From contig JBDSDH010000297.1 in the NCBI GenBank assembly GCA_039920665.1, positions 1 to 12,101 of the forward strand: a DNA stretch of 12,101 bases, read 5' to 3'. Shown piece after piece: positions 6,714 through 12,101 of this stretch. The notes beneath the pieces were generated by a model, which did no database searches, was not told where the DNA came from, and saw nothing but the letters and a program-made list of their open reading frames with translations. Every line of letters begins with the position of its first letter. Within the stretch, counting starts at the first letter, position 1. Source of the DNA: WLMZ01 sp039920665. Lineage in GTDB: Bacteria; Actinomycetota; Acidimicrobiia; Acidimicrobiales; Ilumatobacteraceae. Position numbers and translations under genes: made by a program.

Positions 6714-6731
6714 GCGCAGCGCCGTTCATTT
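6713..6731 (+). terminator. Weak hairpin after msrB
   Basis: GGCG-CAG-CGCC (6713-6723) overlaps the end of the stop codon and is followed by GTTCATTT. The stem is only 4 bp and the T run is interrupted, so it is at best a weak intrinsic terminator. Confidence 0.25.
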
Positions 6732-6742
6732 ACGAGCGCCAT

Positions 6743-6748
6743 TACGAT
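6743..6748 (+). promoter_or_regulatory. -10 element TACGAT, likely leaderless start
   Basis: TACGAT matches TANNNT and ends 7 bases before the ATG at 6756. No Shine-Dalgarno sequence is present between them, which fits a leaderless mRNA. Confidence 0.4.
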
Positions 6749-6755
6749 CGCTGCG

Positions 6756-7601
6756 ATGTGGCTGCCGTACCGATACGGGTTCATGATCGCGGCGGCGTGC
6801 GCTCTCGTGGTCGTGGCTGCGCGGCAGTTCCGTCAGCCGGTTGCTCGCACAGCTGCGGCGATCATCCAAGAGCTCGGCATCGTGATGACGCTGTACGGAA
6901 TCTGGCAGTATGTCCGCTCGCTCGCCGTCACGAAATCCGAGGGTGCTGTCGCGAATGCGCGGACGCTGTGGGACATCCAACGATGGATGCACTTGCCGAA
7001 TGAAGCCACGCTGCAGAGCTGGGTGATCGACAATCGGCCGATCATGTGGTTCCTCAACGCGTACTACGGCGTCGCCCACGTGCCGGCCGCCGTTGCCCTG
7101 CTGATCTGGGTGTTCTGGAAACATCGCGACCGATACCCGACGATTCGGGCCACGTTCGCCCTGACGATCGCTGGGTGCATCGCGATCCAAGCCTGGATTC
7201 CAATGGCGCCACCGCGCTTCTTGCCCGATCTCGGTTTCATCGACGCAGGACTCAAATACCACATGTCCGTGTACGGCACCGGCAGTCACGGGATCTCCAA
7301 CGAGGTCGCGGCGATGCCTTCTCTGCACTGGGCCTGGGCGATCCTCGTTGCCGTCACGGTCTGGAAGTTCGAGACCACTCGCTGGCGCTGGATCGGCGTC
7401 GTGCACCTGTTTCTGACGATGTGCGCAGTCACGCTGACAGCGAATCATTGGTGGCTCGACGGGATCGTCGCCGGGCTCATCGTCGGTCTCGCCTACGTCG
7501 CTCAGCGGGCAGCGCGGACCGGGTGGCGTGGACTCGTCGATCCGCCTCCTGAAGCCCTTGTGTCCGGAGATGCGGATGTGCCTGTCGAGGAGTGGGTCTA
7601 A
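6756..7601 (+). CDS. PAP2-type membrane phosphatase (Aur1/inositol-phosphotransferase-like)
   Basis: A 281-residue polytopic membrane protein of the PAP2/acid-phosphatase fold, in the Aur1-like subgroup (PF14378 type). The active-site motifs seen are AAMPSLHWAWA (His191, the proton donor of P-S-x-H) and TANHWWLDGIVAG (His231 nucleophile, Asp235). QAWIPMAPPRFLPDLG (about 145-160) and NAYYGVAHVP (about 101-110) are hallmarks of this subgroup. About six hydrophobic helices are apparent, and both motifs lie at the ends of helices on the outer face. Probable roles are lipid phosphate hydrolysis or phosphoalcohol head-group transfer; the substrate is unknown. The C-terminal tail after about residue 260 is acidic and soluble. 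Its TAA overlaps the ATG of the ligase gene (TAATG), so the two are translationally coupled. The start lacks a ribosome site but has TACGAT 7 bases upstream. Confidence 0.87.
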   Translation: MWLPYRYGFMIAAACALVVVAARQFRQPVARTAAAIIQELGIVMTLYGIWQYVRSLAVTKSEGAVANARTLWDIQRWMHLPNEATLQSWVIDNRPIMWFLNAYYGVAHVPAAVALLIWVFWKHRDRYPTIRATFALTIAGCIAIQAWIPMAPPRFLPDLGFIDAGLKYHMSVYGTGSHGISNEVAAMPSLHWAWAILVAVTVWKFETTRWRWIGVVHLFLTMCAVTLTANHWWLDGIVAGLIVGLAYVAQRAARTGWRGLVDPPPEALVSGDADVPVEEWV

Positions 7602-9103
7602 TGGGTTTGTTGCTGAGCGAGGTCGTTCTCACCTCCGCTGGCGTTGCCGCGACGCCGAAGCGATCGGAGAAGGTCTCGTTGATCGCCGATCTCATTCGGC
7701 GAGCAGCACCCACAGAAATTGCGCCGCTGATCGGGCTGTTGGTCGGGGAGATCCGCCAGGGTCGGTTGGGTATCGGATGGGCGACGCTGGGCGAGCTGCG
7801 GATCGAACCGGCGGCCGAGGTGGGTCTCGAAATTGCTGCACTCGACCGTGCGTTCGCCCGACTGGCCGTCACGGGTGGCGTCGGCTCGCAGCGGTCGCGT
7901 GGCGAGCAGATGGCCGACCTGTATCGCGCAGCCACGGCCGACGAGCAGCGATTCATCCAGCGGGTGCTGGCGGGCGACCTCCGTCAGGGTGCCAATGCCG
8001 GTGTCGTGACGGACGCAGTGGCGAAGGCGAGCGGTCGCCCACTCGCTGCCGTTCGCCGAGCGGCGATGCTGCTCGGCGACCTCGGTGCTGCCGCCGAATT
8101 GGCGCTCGGGGGAGCGGACCTCGACGCGATCGGACTGTCTCCGCTGACCGGTGTCCAGCCGATGTTGGCGAGCACGGCGGCATCGGTGTCCGAGGCGCTC
8201 ATTGAAACAGGTGCAGCCAGTGTGGAGTGGAAGCTCGACGGTGCCCGGGTGCAGGTCCACCGCAGCGGTGACGAGGTGCGAGTGTTCACCCGGACCCTGC
8301 ACGAGATCAGCGGTCGCGTTCCCGAGATCGTGAGTGCGGTCCGGGCGCTGCCTGCGCAGGAGTTCGTGCTCGACGGCGAGGCTTTGGGGCTCGACCTCGA
8401 CGGCAATCCGCTCAAGTTCCAGGACTCGATGAACTCGGATTCTGCGCTGCGTCCGTTCTTCTTCGACGCTCTGCAAGCCGAGGGCACCTCGCTGATCGAC
8501 GAACCACTTTCCGCTCGCAAGACGGCCCTTCGATCAATCGTGCCGACGGAGCTGTTGTTGCCGACGATCGACATCGAGAGCGGCGCCGATCCGATGGTCG
8601 CCGAGCAGTTTGCCGATGATGCCATCGCTGCCGGTCATGAAGGCGTGATGGTCAAAGGTCTCGAATCCACATACCAGGCCGGCCGCCGGGGTGCGACGTG
8701 GCGCAAGGTCAAACCGGTCCATACGTTGGATCTGGTGGTCCTGGCGGCTGAGTGGGGCTACGGGCGCCGAACGGGTTGGCTGAGCAACATCCACCTCGGG
8801 GCTCGCGGATCTGACGGATCATTCGTGATGGTGGGCAAGACGTTCAAGGGAATGACCGACGCATTGCTGCGCTGGCAGACCGAAGAGTTCCAGCGGATCG
8901 CGATCGGCACAGCAGAAGAACCGACCGGTCCCGTCGTCCATGTGCGCCCGGAACACGTGGTCGAGATCGCGGTCGACGGCGTGCAGCGGTCGACTCGATA
9001 CCCCGGGGGCGTCGCCCTGCGGTTCGCTCGCGTCAAGCGTTACCGGGCCGACAAACGACCGTCAGAGGCCGACACGATCGAGCGCGTCCAAGCGATGCTC
9101 TGA
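7601..9103 (+). CDS. ligB: ATP-dependent DNA ligase, LigB type
   Basis: A 500-residue ligase that seals nicks by the lysyl-AMP route. Motif I is VEWKLDGARVQVH with the adenylated Lys211. Motif III-type text is EFVLDGEALGLD (Glu260), with FFFDAL further on. Motif IV is HEGVMVKGL (about 346-353) and motif V is TWRKVKP (about 366-372). The C-terminal OB-fold runs from about 375 to VALRFARVKRYRADK. The N-terminal about 200 residues form the helical DNA-binding domain (RVLAGDLRQGANAGVV is typical). Length matches mycobacterial LigB (about 507). I chose the ATG at 7601 because AGGAG at 7588-7592 precedes it by 8 bases and it overlaps the PAP2 stop in TAATG; a GTG three codons upstream falls inside that ribosome site. 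It is an accessory ligase, since bacteria normally rely on NAD-dependent LigA for replication. Confidence 0.95.
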   Translation: MGLLLSEVVLTSAGVAATPKRSEKVSLIADLIRRAAPTEIAPLIGLLVGEIRQGRLGIGWATLGELRIEPAAEVGLEIAALDRAFARLAVTGGVGSQRSRGEQMADLYRAATADEQRFIQRVLAGDLRQGANAGVVTDAVAKASGRPLAAVRRAAMLLGDLGAAAELALGGADLDAIGLSPLTGVQPMLASTAASVSEALIETGAASVEWKLDGARVQVHRSGDEVRVFTRTLHEISGRVPEIVSAVRALPAQEFVLDGEALGLDLDGNPLKFQDSMNSDSALRPFFFDALQAEGTSLIDEPLSARKTALRSIVPTELLLPTIDIESGADPMVAEQFADDAIAAGHEGVMVKGLESTYQAGRRGATWRKVKPVHTLDLVVLAAEWGYGRRTGWLSNIHLGARGSDGSFVMVGKTFKGMTDALLRWQTEEFQRIAIGTAEEPTGPVVHVRPEHVVEIAVDGVQRSTRYPGGVALRFARVKRYRADKRPSEADTIERVQAML

Positions 9104-9154
9104 CGACGACCTTCTCACTGCAGCTTTTTGGCTGCGGGTTGTCGACTCGAACCA
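9104..9154. terminator. Convergent intergenic region with weak hairpin
   Basis: The ligase and the TIGR03085 gene converge here. GCAGC (9120-9124), a TTTTTG loop, and GCTGC (9131-9135) form a 5-bp stem. There is no T tract after it on either strand, so terminator function is doubtful. Confidence 0.2.
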
Positions 9155-9787
9155 TCAGATCCCGCGGGAGGCGGATTCGAAGGCCGAGACCTGATCCGGC
9201 GCGCCTTGAATCACCAACCGGACCTTGTCCGCCGAACGACCGAACCCGTACAGCACGATCTCGCCCGGTTCACCGACCAGCACGACGCCGGGTGCGTTCT
9301 TCTTGGCGACGATGTCAGCACGGTTGGCACTGCGCAACACGACACCGACAGAGGACTGTCGAAACAAGACTCGGCCCATCACCTTGAGCAGTTTCCACAA
9401 TGCGTCGGCGCGATCTTTGTCGGCGTCGCGCGGTTGCCAATCGGGCTGGGCCCGCCGGATGTCTTCGTGATGCACGTAGAACTCGCCCAAGTTGGCCTTG
9501 TCGCCGAGCACGGGCAACGCCCACGGCGACCACACCGGCGGACCGCCACGAAACTGTTCGATCAAGTCGGCGTAGGGCTTGTGAGCAATCTGGTTCTGAA
9601 CCTTCTCGGTCCGCTTGGCGAGCGCCGGGATGAGAATGCCACCGGCAGCATCCGGGCGTCGTTCTCGAACGAGCAAGTGAGCGAGCAGGTCGCGCGTTGT
9701 CCAACCTTCGCACAGCGTCGGGGCATCTGGTCCAATCTCGTCGAACAGATCGGACATGGCTGCGCGCTCGTCACCGGTGATTGTCAT
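9155..9787 (-). CDS. TIGR03085 family metal-binding protein (DinB/MDMPI superfamily)
   Basis: A 210-residue protein of the actinobacterial TIGR03085 group, related to mycothiol-dependent maleylpyruvate isomerase. The N-terminus DERAAMSDLFDEIGPDAPTLCEGWTTRDLLAHLLVRERRPDAA is nearly diagnostic. Metal ligands expected for the superfamily are His37 (in DLLAHLLV) and the E-x3-H pair Glu102/His106 of GEFYVHHEDIRRAQPDW. The C-terminal part (VGEPGEIVLYGFGRSADKVRLVIQG) resembles the family's sterol-carrier-like domain. Substrate and reaction are unknown; a mycothiol-linked transferase is the usual suggestion. The ATG at 9785-9787 is chosen since the family starts here and TACGGT lies 6 bases upstream; a longer open frame to 9997 overlaps the MFS gene and is not protein-like. 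It lies 89 bases downstream of that gene and converges with ligB. Confidence 0.85.
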   Translation of the reverse strand: MTITGDERAAMSDLFDEIGPDAPTLCEGWTTRDLLAHLLVRERRPDAAGGILIPALAKRTEKVQNQIAHKPYADLIEQFRGGPPVWSPWALPVLGDKANLGEFYVHHEDIRRAQPDWQPRDADKDRADALWKLLKVMGRVLFRQSSVGVVLRSANRADIVAKKNAPGVVLVGEPGEIVLYGFGRSADKVRLVIQGAPDQVSAFESASRGI

Positions 9788-9793
9788 GCGCCA

Positions 9794-9799
9794 ACCGTA
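9794..9799 (-). promoter_or_regulatory. -10 element TACGGT, likely leaderless start
   Basis: On the minus strand TACGGT is followed by TGGCGC and the ATG at 9787. The layout is almost the same as at the CMD gene (hexamer, TGGCGG, ATG). No ribosome site is present. Confidence 0.4.
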
Positions 9800-9876
9800 C
9801 CCATGCTCGAACCTGCGAGACATCGACACCGTCCGGACCTTGGCCGGTCGGCCGCATCGTCCGGGATCGGCACCGA

Positions 9877-11163
9877 TCAATGGCCGAAGTGCTCGATCCG
9901 ATCGGTCAGCGATGCGGCCACGAGTTCGTCCTGCGGAAGTTGCGCTTCGTCGAAGATCGGACGGGCCTGCAACCCTCGCCGGGCCGGGCCGATCCACAGG
10001 GTGCCGATCACGAGGATCACGACAGCGGTACCGAACGTGACGTTCCGAGCGCCGAACCGATCGAGCAGCGGCCCGGCGACTGCATAGCCCACGGCCAAGC
10101 CGAGAGAGTTGGCGACGCCGACGCCGGCGAACGCTCGTCCGCGCAGTTCGGGACGAATCCGGGCGACGAACTCCGGTTCACCGGTCACCATTTCAGGCCC
10201 CATCGAGATGCCCCACAGCAACCAGCCGACCGCCATCAACCACGGCACCTCGAATGCGACGCACACGGCGCAAGTGAACGCATAGCAGGGTGCCGACGCG
10301 AGCATCACCCTCGGCACCGAGCGCTTGATCGCCCTCCCGCCGACGAACAGCAGCCCGAGCGCGGCACCGATCCCGTAGGCCGAGATCGACAAGCCGTACC
10401 AGTAATCGGCAGACTCGAGTTCCTCCTTGAACCAGATGATCGCAGCAGCCATCGCGACGGCGACACAAGCGACCGACGACGACCAGTACAGAACCATCCG
10501 CCGCACCACAGGCGTGGTCAACACGATCGTCATCCCGCTGATGAGCTCCTTGGTGCCGGCGGTGGAGTGGTGGGCCCGCCGACCGGCTCGATCTGCATCG
10601 ACGCCGGCGAGGCGAGTATGGATCAGGATCGCGGCGAGGAACGGGATCGCGGCAATCCCGATTGTCTGTTTCTCACCGAATGCGTACACCGCCAGCGCTC
10701 CCACTGCTGGTCCGACCACGATCGAAACCGATTGGATGAACCGGCGCACCGCGAGCACCTGCTGCATGTCATTGGTCGCCAGTCCCGGGATCAAAGCATC
10801 GAACGACGGATTGTCGAGTTGACCGAGCGAACGAGCGGCAACGCCGAGCACCACCGTCAGCCACAACGGACCAGCCAACGCACAGGCGACCAAGAGCACT
10901 GCTCTTGCCGCAAACGCAAGCACGAGCACTTTCTGCCGGTTGAACCGGTCTGCCGCCACCCCGCCGACGACCCCGAGAACCGACCCGGCCACCATCTGCG
11001 CCGTGAACGTGAGCGACGTCGCCGTCGCGGAATTCGTCTGTGAGAAGACGTAGAGGGGGAGTGCCACCGTGATGACGCCGTCGCCCGTCTCGGCCAGGAA
11101 CTGGGCGCTCACCAGGCGGCGCAACGCCGGACGCCGCAACGGTTCGAGGATCGTCAACGGCAC
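9877..11163 (-). CDS. MFS transporter, drug-efflux-like
   Basis: A 428-residue major facilitator with about twelve hydrophobic helices in two halves. Motif A lies in the loop after helix 2: GGVAADRFNRQKVLVLAF (about 67-84), with the G..xDRxxR pattern. A second such loop (FVGGRAIKRSVPRVML) follows helix 8, and PELRGRAFAGVGVANSLG comes before helix 11. The N-terminus (RRLVSAQFLAETGDGVITVALPLYVF) is the form seen in the EmrB/enterobactin-exporter-like MFS_3 group. It most likely exports a small molecule by proton antiport; the substrate is not predictable. The start is a GTG (11161-11163) preceded by TAGCGT at 6 bases and no ribosome site. A smaller internal start is not needed. It is followed by the TIGR03085 gene on the same strand after 89 bases, which appears to have its own promoter. 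Confidence 0.9.
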   Translation of the reverse strand: MPLTILEPLRRPALRRLVSAQFLAETGDGVITVALPLYVFSQTNSATATSLTFTAQMVAGSVLGVVGGVAADRFNRQKVLVLAFAARAVLLVACALAGPLWLTVVLGVAARSLGQLDNPSFDALIPGLATNDMQQVLAVRRFIQSVSIVVGPAVGALAVYAFGEKQTIGIAAIPFLAAILIHTRLAGVDADRAGRRAHHSTAGTKELISGMTIVLTTPVVRRMVLYWSSSVACVAVAMAAAIIWFKEELESADYWYGLSISAYGIGAALGLLFVGGRAIKRSVPRVMLASAPCYAFTCAVCVAFEVPWLMAVGWLLWGISMGPEMVTGEPEFVARIRPELRGRAFAGVGVANSLGLAVGYAVAGPLLDRFGARNVTFGTAVVILVIGTLWIGPARRGLQARPIFDEAQLPQDELVAASLTDRIEHFGH

Positions 11164-11169
11164 CGCACG

Positions 11170-11175
11170 ACGCTA
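11170..11175 (-). promoter_or_regulatory. -10 element TAGCGT, likely leaderless start
   Basis: On the minus strand TAGCGT is followed by CGTGCG and the GTG at 11163. This gives the same hexamer-to-start spacing of 6 bases as the CMD and TIGR03085 genes. Confidence 0.38.
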
Positions 11176-11242
11176 CCCGGCCTGTCCTGGCCCGCCTCGT
11201 GGCCGACGTGAGGTACGACCGCTGCTCGAAGGAGACCGCTCG

Positions 11243-11385
11243 CTAGCGGGATTCGATACCGGAGGCGAGGATGAAGTCTGCGGCTCGGTCCTGCCCGCGT
11301 TGATTGAGATCTCCAAAGTTGGTCGGAAGTATCCGTCGTCCATCGGTGCCGTGCCGCCCGGGCCGTTGAAATCGTGGTAGAGGTC
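11243..11385 (-). pseudogene. Possible decayed coding fragment
   Basis: On the minus strand the frame reading GIDLYHDFNGPGGTAPMDD and on to GYFRPTLEISINAG has strongly GC-rich third positions, but a TAG lies directly before its first codon and no start exists. After about 11285 that frame turns Ser/Pro/Arg-rich, while the next frame reads DRAADFILASGIESR and stops at 11243. This pattern suits a gene remnant with a frameshift and a lost 5' end. I do not recognise the protein, and chance cannot be excluded. Confidence 0.22.
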
Positions 11386-11425
11386 GATGCCCTACCGTCG
11401 CAGGCGGGCGACACTTGTTACGGCT

Positions 11426-11453
11426 AGTTGTCATAACGAGGATTATGGGCGTT
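11426..11453. other. dif: dif-like XerC/XerD recombination site
   Basis: Read on the minus strand it is AACGCCCATAA (XerC-type arm), TCCTCG (6-bp centre) and TTATGACAACT (XerD-type arm), i.e. 11+6+11. The inner CATAA/TTATG palindrome is perfect. Against E. coli dif the arms match at 7 of 11 (GGTGCGCATAA) and 8 of 11 (TTATGTTAAAT); the C-A-A following TTATG also resembles actinobacterial sites as I recall them. It lies in a gene-free region, as dif sites do. It is either the chromosome-dimer resolution site at the replication terminus or an attachment site of an element that uses Xer recombinases. Confidence 0.55.
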
Positions 11454-11740
11454 GTGTCACCCTCATGCCTGCAGGCGAAGGAGGAGCCATCATCGACCTG
11501 CTGGCTGTCCGGTCACCGTCAGCGTCATGTCGCTCGATGGGCTGGATTCGGCTGACAGAGTGAAACGATTCGGCGATCGGGCTCACGGCCGACTGACTGT
11601 CAGAGCCACGTCGCTGCTCGGGCGAGACCGCATTGACGGACCTCAACTCACAGAACACGAGGGCGAAACAGTCCATTCTCGGAATCCGCTCGACACTCTG
11701 CCCGGCGAGCGAGATCACGAGCGGCTGTCACCGGCGCTGA

Positions 11741-11746
11741 TACCGT
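11741..11746 (+). promoter_or_regulatory. -10 element TACCGT upstream of VOC gene
   Basis: TACCGT fits TANNNT and ends 8 bases before the ATG at 11755. No ribosome site lies between, as for a leaderless transcript. Confidence 0.35.
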
Positions 11747-11754
11747 CGCCCGAC

Positions 11755-12101
11755 ATGGCAACGCTCTCGGCCGTCACCTTCGATTGTTCGCACGCGCTCG
11801 ACCAGGCCACATTCTGGGCGGGAGTGTTGGATTGGGACGTGGCGCCCGACGGCACTGCCGAATTTGCCTTGGCCGGCGGACCCAAGCGTCCGACCGATGC
11901 TCCGTCGATGATGTTCTTTCAGGTACCCGAACCAAAGGTTGCCAAGAACCGCAACCACGTCGATGTGCACACGTCCGTGGCACCATTTGTCAGGGCGAGG
12001 CGAGTTCTCGGTCGTGCAGCGGCGCCGATGCGTCGAGGAGCCAGATCAGGGACTCTCGCAACTCTCGAGCGGTGCGCTGTCCCGGTGCGGCGAGGTCTCG
12101 G
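11755..12101 (+). CDS. VOC/glyoxalase-like protein, 3' part apparently disrupted
   Basis: An ATG at 11755 opens MATLSAVTFDCSHALDQATFWAGVLDWDV, the first beta-alpha unit of a VOC (glyoxalase/bleomycin-resistance fold) protein. PSMMFFQVPEPKVAKNRNHVDVHTS (about residues 50-74) is the conserved glyoxalase_6-type strand with a metal-site histidine. The expected second module (a helix, then a strand ending in a DPEGN-type motif) does not follow. After Ser74 (about 11976) the frame stays open to the window edge but becomes Arg/Ala-rich (VAPFVRARRVLGRAAAPMRR) with a much lower GC share at third positions. A better coding frame lies on the opposite strand from 12101 to 11990. So the gene is probably truncated by a rearrangement or insertion near 11976-11990, and is likely non-functional. 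A short VOC protein with a divergent tail is the alternative. No longer upstream start is apparent. Confidence 0.6.
   Translation, partial: MATLSAVTFDCSHALDQATFWAGVLDWDVAPDGTAEFALAGGPKRPTDAPSMMFFQVPEPKVAKNRNHVDVHTSVAPFVRARRVLGRAAAPMRRGARSGTLATLERCAVPVRRGL
11990..12101 (-). CDS. Unidentified protein, C-terminal end only
   Basis: A minus-strand frame entering from the right edge gives 36 residues, RDLAAPGQRTARELRESL then IWLLDASAPLHDRELASP, ending in TGA at 11990-11992. It reads like the amphipathic helical C-terminus of a soluble protein, with about three quarters of third positions G or C. The overlapping plus-strand frame has only about half. The family is not recognisable from this length. 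Its stop lies about 14 bases beyond the point where the VOC gene loses similarity. Confidence 0.4.
   Translation of the reverse strand, partial: RDLAAPGQRTARELRESLIWLLDASAPLHDRELASP

Larger units (their letters stand above)
11164..11754. other. 591-bp region without an intact gene; holds dif-like site
   Basis: No open frame here is convincing. From the left it contains the MFS promoter, a possible decayed coding stretch on the minus strand (11243-11385), the dif-like site (11426-11453), then about 300 bp with short inverted repeats (such as CTGACTGTCAG near 11591) but no recognisable gene, and the promoter of the VOC gene. A 91-codon minus frame (11443-11718) ends inside the dif-like site and shows no family features. 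No tRNA, rRNA, tmRNA or CRISPR repeat was seen. Confidence 0.6.

Noticed and set aside
9128..9194. A VVDSNHQIPREADSKA-like reading and a TCGAACC string suggesting a minus-strand tRNA
   Set aside because: No cloverleaf or anticodon arm could be built, and the DNA is already used by the 3' end of the TIGR03085 gene, whose C-terminus fits.
9781..11043. A 420-codon plus-strand frame opposite the MFS gene
   Set aside because: Its product is hydrophilic and His/Arg/Asp-rich, typical of the antisense of a membrane protein gene; the minus frame has twelve helices and motif A.
11210..11260. A GGATTCGATACC string resembling a tRNA T-arm
   Set aside because: The flanking bases do not pair into an acceptor or anticodon stem.
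11443..11718. A 91-codon minus-strand frame right of the MFS gene
   Set aside because: It has no ribosome site, no recognisable motif and mixed composition, and its stop is formed by the dif-like site itself.
1..12101. CRISPR array, insertion sequence, rRNA or prophage module
   Set aside because: No regularly spaced repeats, transposase or integrase motifs, rRNA signatures or phage structural genes were seen within the window.

Overview
The window looks like part of a chromosome from a high-GC actinobacterium, most plausibly an Acidimicrobiia/Ilumatobacter-type lineage. This rests on the GC-rich third codon positions, an F420-dependent LLM-type oxidoreductase, an actinobacterial LigB-type ATP-dependent DNA ligase, a TIGR03085-type protein of the mycothiol-linked DinB/maleylpyruvate isomerase superfamily, a Tat lipoprotein with a Thr/Ala linker, and several genes whose starts look leaderless. 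The genus is inference.

Layout. Positions 1-2512 are a tight four-gene operon on the minus strand: DUF47/PhoU-like protein, PiT phosphate transporter, a 58-residue membrane protein, and an LLM flavin oxidoreductase that runs off the left edge. Its 308-bp divergent upstream region (2513-2820) carries a GTTCACC direct repeat with 11-bp phasing, the signature of a PhoP/RegX3-type PHO box, so the operon is probably induced by phosphate starvation. A cytoplasmic beta-lactamase-fold serine hydrolase (2821-3927) reads the other way. A Tat-exported lipoprotein carotenoid oxygenase (3986-5575, minus) converges on it.

From 5661 to 9103 four plus-strand genes follow: an AhpD/CMD-family protein, methionine sulfoxide reductase B, a PAP2-type membrane phosphatase, and LigB ligase translationally coupled to the PAP2 gene (TAATG). 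CMD and MsrB both fit repair of or defence against oxidative damage, and the ligase fits DNA repair. Two minus-strand genes come next: a TIGR03085 protein (9155-9787) and an MFS exporter (9877-11163).

Positions 11164-11754 have no convincing intact gene. They hold a 28-bp dif-like XerC/XerD recombination site (11426-11453), with a possible decayed coding fragment between it and the MFS gene. To the right, a VOC/glyoxalase-like gene starts at 11755 but loses family similarity after about residue 74, where a different, better coding frame ends on the opposite strand. The right end therefore looks like a replication-terminus or recombination-prone locus. Calls rest on motif reading and hand translation only; no database search was run.
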